Of a stretch of DNA of 64,000 bases, positions 59,345-64,000 are shown piece by piece. The first letter of the stretch is position 1; each line of letters begins with the position of its first letter. The stretch covers positions 46,981-110,980 of the forward strand of contig URQH01000004.1 in assembly GCA_900549955.1 (NCBI GenBank), given 5' to 3'. This stretch comes from an uncultured Eubacteriales bacterium. GTDB taxonomy: Bacteria; Bacillota; Clostridia; Christensenellales; CAG-138. Under the pieces are notes generated by a model. The model was not told the origin of the DNA and ran no database searches. It worked only from the letters and a program-made list of their open reading frames with translations. A program made the translations under genes and the position numbers.

Positions 59345-61945
59345 TTACTGCAACATGGCCCGCAGTGTATAGAGCTGGTTCAGCGCCTCCAGCGGTGTGA
59401 GATGATCCAGGTCGATTTCCCGCAGCATCCGGATCGCCGTCTCTTCCGGTGTGGTTTCAAACAGCGAGCCTTGCACCGCGCTCTCCAGGGGCTGCGAGGG
59501 ACGTGCCTGTGCAATATCTGCATTCTCCAAATCGGACAGGATCTGCTTGGCGCGCGAAAGCACGGCTTCCGGCAGCCCGGCAAGACGTGCAACCTGAATG
59601 CCAAAGCTTTTGTCACCGCCGCCACGCACGATCTTTCGCAAAAAGAGAATGTCATCACCAATCTCCTTGACGGACACGCGATAGTTTTTGACTCCCGGCA
59701 GCTTGCCTTCGAGCTCCGTCAGCTCATGGTAGTGCGTTGCAAACAGCGCCTTTGCGCCACAGAGCGCCGGATCGCAGATGTACTCAAGCACCGCCCACGC
59801 AATACTCAATCCGTCAAACGTACTTGTTCCACGGCCGATTTCATCCAGAATGAGCAGGCTGTGCTGTGTTGCGTTGTTTAAGATGTTCGCCACTTCGCTC
59901 ATCTCTACCATGAACGTGCTTTGCCCGGCTGACAGGTCGTCGCTGGCGCCAATGCGCGTGAAAATGCGGTCGACCAGCGAAATCTGCGCCTCCGTCGCCG
60001 GCACAAAGGAACCGATGTGCGCCATCAGCGTGATGAGCGCAACCTGACGCATATAAGTGCTCTTGCCGGCCATGTTGGGTCCGGTGATGATTAGCAGGCG
60101 GTTTTCCTCGTTGTCAAGCGTCACGTCGTTTGGCACAAAGTCGCCCTGCAAAGAACGTTCCACAACCGGATGACGGCCGTTGAGGATGCGGATGACGCCG
60201 TCGTCATTCATCTGCGGCCTGCAATACCGGTTGCAAGCCGCCACTTCGGCAAGTGATTGATATACATCCAGTTCAGCCAACAGTGCGGCATTGCGCTGCA
60301 GCCGGTCGGTCACGGCGAGCAGTTCGTCCCGTATCTGCAGGAACAGCTCATATTCGAGGGCAATCAAGCGTTCTCCGGCACCCAGGATCTTCTGCTCCAT
60401 CTCCTTGAGTTCCGGCGTCACAAACCGTTCCGCATTCGTCAGCGTCTGCTTGCGCTCATAGTCGTATGGCGCTTGCGACAAATTGGATTTTGTGATCTCA
60501 ATATAGTAGCCGAATACGCGGTTAAAACCGACCTTCAGGTTTTTGATACCGGTGCGCTCCCGCTCTGATGCTTCAAAATCCGCCAGCCATTGCCGGCTAC
60601 CGTGTTGAATGGCTCGAAGCTCGTCGACCTCGGCATGGTATCCGTCCCGAATGATGCCTCCATCTTTGACGCCGGCCGGCGGCTCGTCGCAAATGGCAGC
60701 GGTGAGCAATGTGGCAATGTGTTCCATCGGATCGAGCGCCTCACGAATATTGGAGAGCGCGCGTTCGTCAAAAGGTTGCAACTGCCGCTGAATCTCCGGA
60801 ATCTTTGCCAGGGAACGCGCCAGCGCCACACAGTCGCGTCCGTTGACGCTTCCGTATACGATCCGGCTGCAAAGGCGCTCCATATCATAGACCGTGGACA
60901 GGAGCTGTTCAAGCGTCTTTCGACTGGCCATGTCTTGAAACAGTGCCTGTACGGCCTCTTGCCGTGCCTGAATGCTCTCAAGAGCCTGCAGCGGGCAATC
61001 GATCCATTCGCGCAGCATCCGGCGTCCCATGGCTGTCTGCGTCCTGTCCAGCAGGTACAATAACGTATATTTTCTGCTGCCGCCATGTTGCAGCGGTTCC
61101 GTCAGTTCAAGGTTGCGGCGCGTAGCGACGTCCAAATTCATGTAGGACGAGCGATTCAACACCCGGATAGTATGGATGTGGCTGAGCGTGTTCTTTTGCG
61201 TCTCCTCCAAATATTGCATCAGCGCGCCGGCGGCACTGACCGCTGCCGGCAGTCCCTCGCAGCCGTAACCCTGGAGCGAGTTGACACGAAAGTGCCGCAG
61301 CAGCCGGTCGCGCGCGGACGTCAGCTGAAACGCCTTGTCCTGATAACGCTCCAGATAATACTGGCTCGAGAGCCGCTTGACGACCAGCGGCTGCGAAAAC
61401 AGCGTTTCGCCGGCGATGATCTGCGTTGGCTGCAATCGTGCTAGCTCCTCATTCATCTGCACGAGCGCCCGCTCCCCCACCAATTCACACACGAAAAAGC
61501 CGCCCGTGGAAACATCGGCATAGGCAATACCAATGGACGCCTGTCCAAAAAAGAGGCTGACAATATAGTTGTTTTTGCCCTCGTCCAGCATCCGCTCCTC
61601 AATGACGGTGCCGGGTGTGATGATGCGAATGACGTCGCGCTGCACCAGTCCCTTGGCGAGCGCCGGATCCTCCAGCTGCTCGCAGATGGCCACTTTGTAG
61701 CCGCGGCTGATCAGCTTATTGATGTAGACATCCACGGAATGATACGGGACGCCGCACATGGGCGCGCGCTCCGGCAGGCCGCAATCGCGCCCCGTCAGCA
61801 CAAGCTCAAGTTCGCGCGACGCGGTCTTTGCGTCCTCAAAAAACATCTCGTAAAAGTCGCCCAGGCGAAAAAACAGAAGGCAGTCGCCATACTTCTCTTT
61901 TAAATCCAGATATTGCCGCATCATGGGCGTCAAATTGTTCGCCAT
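59345..61945 (-). CDS. mutS: DNA mismatch repair protein MutS
   Basis: The 866-residue protein has the mismatch-binding N-terminal domain (KYGDCLLFFRLGDFYEMF with the Phe-x-Glu motif), connector and lever domains and the C-terminal ABC ATPase with GPNMAGKST and LLILDEIGRGTST. It recognises base mismatches. It lies 24 bases after the YmcA/RicA-like gene, the order also seen in Bacillus apart from cotE. Confidence 0.97.
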   Translation of the reverse strand: MANNLTPMMRQYLDLKEKYGDCLLFFRLGDFYEMFFEDAKTASRELELVLTGRDCGLPERAPMCGVPYHSVDVYINKLISRGYKVAICEQLEDPALAKGLVQRDVIRIITPGTVIEERMLDEGKNNYIVSLFFGQASIGIAYADVSTGGFFVCELVGERALVQMNEELARLQPTQIIAGETLFSQPLVVKRLSSQYYLERYQDKAFQLTSARDRLLRHFRVNSLQGYGCEGLPAAVSAAGALMQYLEETQKNTLSHIHTIRVLNRSSYMNLDVATRRNLELTEPLQHGGSRKYTLLYLLDRTQTAMGRRMLREWIDCPLQALESIQARQEAVQALFQDMASRKTLEQLLSTVYDMERLCSRIVYGSVNGRDCVALARSLAKIPEIQRQLQPFDERALSNIREALDPMEHIATLLTAAICDEPPAGVKDGGIIRDGYHAEVDELRAIQHGSRQWLADFEASERERTGIKNLKVGFNRVFGYYIEITKSNLSQAPYDYERKQTLTNAERFVTPELKEMEQKILGAGERLIALEYELFLQIRDELLAVTDRLQRNAALLAELDVYQSLAEVAACNRYCRPQMNDDGVIRILNGRHPVVERSLQGDFVPNDVTLDNEENRLLIITGPNMAGKSTYMRQVALITLMAHIGSFVPATEAQISLVDRIFTRIGASDDLSAGQSTFMVEMSEVANILNNATQHSLLILDEIGRGTSTFDGLSIAWAVLEYICDPALCGAKALFATHYHELTELEGKLPGVKNYRVSVKEIGDDILFLRKIVRGGGDKSFGIQVARLAGLPEAVLSRAKQILSDLENADIAQARPSQPLESAVQGSLFETTPEETAIRMLREIDLDHLTPLEALNQLYTLRAMLQ

Positions 61946-61969
61946 CGCTCCCCGTTTCCTCGTCTTTTC

Positions 61970-62365
61970 TCAGTGTGCGCAACCCCTGCAGCCGTCGCAG
62001 GAACCGCTGCAAGCGGTCTCCACCGGCTCCTCTATGCCGATACAGACGTTGATTTCGCGATTGACGGCAGACAGCAGATTGGAAAATGCCTGCTGGGCCT
62101 CAACCAGCTCCGTAAACAGCTGGTTGGTCAACAGCTGTTCTTTGATCCGCTCGATGTCGCTCGTCAAGATGACCACACCCTCCCGGTCGACGTCGTCCTC
62201 CTCCATCATGGAGACGATCTCGCTTTCCTTATTGCGGAATTCCTGTATCAGATCGGTTACTGCGGCGTTCGCATCTACGCGCTCGCGAGCCTCAGAAAGG
62301 CGCATAAACTCCGGCGAATTCGCAAGCGCCACACCAAGCTCCCGCGCCTTGTCAATCGTATTCAT
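61970..62365 (-). CDS. YmcA/RicA-like YlbF-family protein with C-terminal Cys cluster
   Basis: The 131-residue helical protein belongs to the YlbF/YmcA family and ends with CSGSCDGCRGCAH, a cluster like that which helps hold Fe-S in Bacillus RicA. Its place between miaB and mutS matches ymcA of Bacillus. RicA works with RicF and RicT in RNA processing and development. GGAGAGGAG precedes ATG 62365, which lies inside the end of miaB (14-base overlap). The other family member at the left window edge could be the partner. Confidence 0.83.
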   Translation of the reverse strand: MNTIDKARELGVALANSPEFMRLSEARERVDANAAVTDLIQEFRNKESEIVSMMEEDDVDREGVVILTSDIERIKEQLLTNQLFTELVEAQQAFSNLLSAVNREINVCIGIEEPVETACSGSCDGCRGCAH

Positions 62366-63719
62366 GTTGGGTCTCCTCTCTCTCCCCAAACAGGGAGTTG
62401 CTCCTGATCTCTGTAATGCGCACCGGCAAATAGCTGCCAATCAAGGCTTCATTGCCAGGGAAATAGACCATTTTGAAGTTGGAAAGCTTGCCAAAGGCAA
62501 TGGGCGTACCATCGCGCTGGCCAGCTCCTTCCACAAGGATCTCACCGCTGTGTCCCAGGTACTTCCGGTTGTTCTGCTCGGTCAGTTCCGTCTGTAACGC
62601 GTTAAGTGCCTGTAAGCGGCGGCTTTTGGACTCCGGTAGCACCTGATCTTCCATACTGGCCGCCTTGGTGCCGGCGCGGGGCGAATACTGGAACGTATAG
62701 GCGGCGGCAAAGCCTACGCGGCGCATCATATCCATCGTATCCAGAAAGTCCTGCTCTGTCTCGCCCGGAAATCCAACGATGACATCCGTCGTCAATTCCA
62801 CATCCGGCACAGCCGCGCGAAGCTCCTCCACCAGATGCAGATACTGCTCCCGCGTATACCGGCGGTTCATGGCTTGCAGCACCCGGTTGGAACCGGACTG
62901 TAACGGCAGGTGGATGTGATGGCACACCTTGGAGAGCGACGCCATGGCATCGATGAGTTTCGGAGAAAGATCTTTCGGATGCGACGTCATAAACCGAATG
63001 CGGCGAATGCCGTCCACATCGTTAAGCAGATGCAGAAGGTCGGGAAAGTCGACGTCGCACGGCAGACCGCGCCCATAAGAATTGACATTCTGACCCAGCA
63101 ATGTGATCTCGGTGTAACCCTGCGCCGCAAGCGCGCGAACCTCTTCCCGGATGGCCTCTGGCATGCGTGAACGCTCGTGCCCCCGCACGTAAGGAACGAT
63201 ACAGTAGGTACAATAGTTGTTGCAGCCAAACATGATATTGACAAACGCCGACTGCCCCTCCTGCCGCTTGGAAGGAAGGCCTTCCACGATCTGGCCGTCT
63301 TCTTCAGAGGTCACGCAAAGCCGTTCGCCGTGCATGACGGCTTCGAGCATTTGCGGCAGGCGATGCAGCACATGTGTGCCAAATACCAGGTCAACAAATG
63401 GAAACCGCCGAAACAGACGTTCCGCAACGCCATCCTGCTGCATCATGCAGCCGCAAACGGCAACGACTGTTTCCGGCCGCTCGTCTTTCATCAACCGCAC
63501 AAACCCCACATTGCCGAACACCCGGCGCTCTGCGTGGTCGCGCACGCAACAGGTATTAAAGAGAATCAGGCCTGCTTCCTGCATGTTTGCTGCGCGGCGC
63601 AACCCCATTTCCTCCAGCATGCCGGCAATTGTTTCGCTGTCGCGGACGTTCATCTGGCAGCCGTACGTTTCAATATGATAGGTGCGCAAGCGCTGTGCGC
63701 ATAACGTCATCTCTTGCAT
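62352..63719 (-). CDS. miaB: tRNA-2-methylthio-N6-dimethylallyladenosine synthase
   Basis: The 455-residue radical SAM enzyme adds a methylthio group to A37. N-terminal UPF0004 domain has Cys in TYGCQMNVRDSE, FNTCCVRDHA and AVCGCMMQ; the radical SAM motif is MFGCNNYCTYCIVPYVRG; a TRAM domain ends the protein. The start is uncertain: ATG 63719 or 63725 lie 20-30 bases after the predicted +1, while ATG 63746 and 63752 are at or in the promoter. First gene of the miaB-ricA-mutS-mutL-miaA-ynbB-like operon. Confidence 0.94.
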   Translation of the reverse strand: MQEMTLCAQRLRTYHIETYGCQMNVRDSETIAGMLEEMGLRRAANMQEAGLILFNTCCVRDHAERRVFGNVGFVRLMKDERPETVVAVCGCMMQQDGVAERLFRRFPFVDLVFGTHVLHRLPQMLEAVMHGERLCVTSEEDGQIVEGLPSKRQEGQSAFVNIMFGCNNYCTYCIVPYVRGHERSRMPEAIREEVRALAAQGYTEITLLGQNVNSYGRGLPCDVDFPDLLHLLNDVDGIRRIRFMTSHPKDLSPKLIDAMASLSKVCHHIHLPLQSGSNRVLQAMNRRYTREQYLHLVEELRAAVPDVELTTDVIVGFPGETEQDFLDTMDMMRRVGFAAAYTFQYSPRAGTKAASMEDQVLPESKSRRLQALNALQTELTEQNNRKYLGHSGEILVEGAGQRDGTPIAFGKLSNFKMVYFPGNEALIGSYLPVRITEIRSNSLFGEREETQHEYD

Positions 63720-63750
63720 ACACATAAAACCCCATTTTTTTCTCATGATC

Positions 63751-63779
63751 ATTATAAGGCAAATCGACCAAAACGACAA
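63751..63779 (-). promoter_or_regulatory. Promoter of the miaB-mutS operon
   Basis: Minus strand: TTGTCG (63779-63774), 17 bases, TATAAT (63756-63751); +1 near 63744. Confidence 0.65.
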
Positions 63780-63866
63780 ACAGAATTTTACCTTCCTCAG
63801 GCGGGCTGCTCCAGGCGGCACGTTCCCAACTTTCTCCATCCAGCTTCAATTTTTTTGATTTCGCTG

Positions 63867-63895
63867 TTGACAATTTTTCACCAGTGTTGTATATT
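63867..63895 (+). promoter_or_regulatory. Promoter of tRNA-Pro
   Basis: TTGACA at 63867-63872, 17 bases, TATATT at 63890-63895. It is divergent from the miaB promoter, and +1 is about 27 bases before the mature tRNA. Confidence 0.7.
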
Positions 63896-63928
63896 GTTAA
63901 GGTCGCGGAAAGCGAGTGCCGCTTACAT

Positions 63929-64000
63929 CGGGGTGTAGCGCAGTCCGGTAGCGCACGTGCTTTGGGAGCATGGGGCCGGGGGTTCAAATCCCTTCACCCC
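63929..64000 (+). tRNA. tRNA-Pro (TGG), cut by the window end
   Basis: Acceptor strand CGGGGTG, D-arm GCGC...GCGC, anticodon loop TTTGGGA with TGG, and T-arm GGGGGTTCAAATCCC (first G outside the arm) fold as a tRNA. The 3' strand CACCCC lacks only the last acceptor G, the discriminator base and any CCA, which lie outside the window. Confidence 0.93.

Overview
The window is a dense, fairly GC-rich stretch of a chromosome from a Gram-positive, probably spore-forming member of the Clostridia. The grounds are an intact sporulation sigma factor (SigK type), a T-box ahead of valS, Gram-positive synteny (miaB-ymcA/ricA-mutS-mutL-miaA-ynbB-like), a Gram-positive LexA box, a sorting-signal surface protein and a teichoic-acid-like polysaccharide export cluster. 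I cannot name the genus. There are no insertion sequences, CRISPR arrays, prophage genes or rRNAs. One tRNA-Pro(TGG) runs off the right edge and a YlbF-family gene runs in from the left edge.

Layout. 1-1550: YlbF-family fragment and mltG. 1578-3764: XRE regulator divergent from a beta-helix, sorting-signal surface protein. 3919-4599: sigK. 4787-9631: five-gene surface polysaccharide operon (sugar transferase, GT2, TagF-like transferase, ABC permease, ABC ATPase). 9739-13395: DUF1846 protein, M24 peptidase, efp, CD1247-domain protein. 13396-14609: gene-poor gap with one small membrane protein, two SD-ATG micro-ORFs and an array of hairpins. 14610-16909 (minus): PflX-like radical SAM enzyme and NlpC/P60 hydrolase. 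17089-20153: ABC-F ATPase coupled to a degenerate glycerate-kinase-like protein. 20190-28531: polA, coaE, lytic transglycosylase, lspA, rluD-like, M23 lipoprotein, DUF885 lipoprotein. 28564-31498: T-box and valS. 31635-32717: DUF2974 hydrolase.

32803-43835 is a nitrogen-assimilation locus. glnA (type III) and asnB read left. A split glutamate synthase, a type I glutamine synthetase and an ANTAR-domain regulator read right. Both operons start at strong promoters followed within a few bases by an intrinsic terminator. In each leader the 5' arm of that terminator can instead form a small hairpin whose hexaloop is AANGGC (A at position 1, G at position 4), the loop signature known for ANTAR antitermination proteins. 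The most interesting reading of the window is that the ANTAR protein controls both operons by transcription antitermination.

43901-49581: aldose epimerase, then a minus-strand glycerol operon (glpK, GlpA/GlpO-like dehydrogenase, FAD oxidoreductase, DUF1667 protein). 49745-52890: Nudix hydrolase, LacI-type regulator, proC, rnhA. 53101-54147: tyrosine recombinase behind a promoter that overlaps a perfect 16-bp inverted repeat. 54188-55220: Cys-rich protein divergent from lexA around one LexA box. 55214-63719 (minus): ynbB-like PLP enzyme, miaA, mutL, mutS, RicA-like YmcA protein and miaB. Two genes (mltG and the DUF1846 gene) have consensus promoters whose predicted transcription start falls on or one base before the ATG, which suggests leaderless mRNAs. 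All functions are inferred from sequence motifs and family knowledge; no database search was run.
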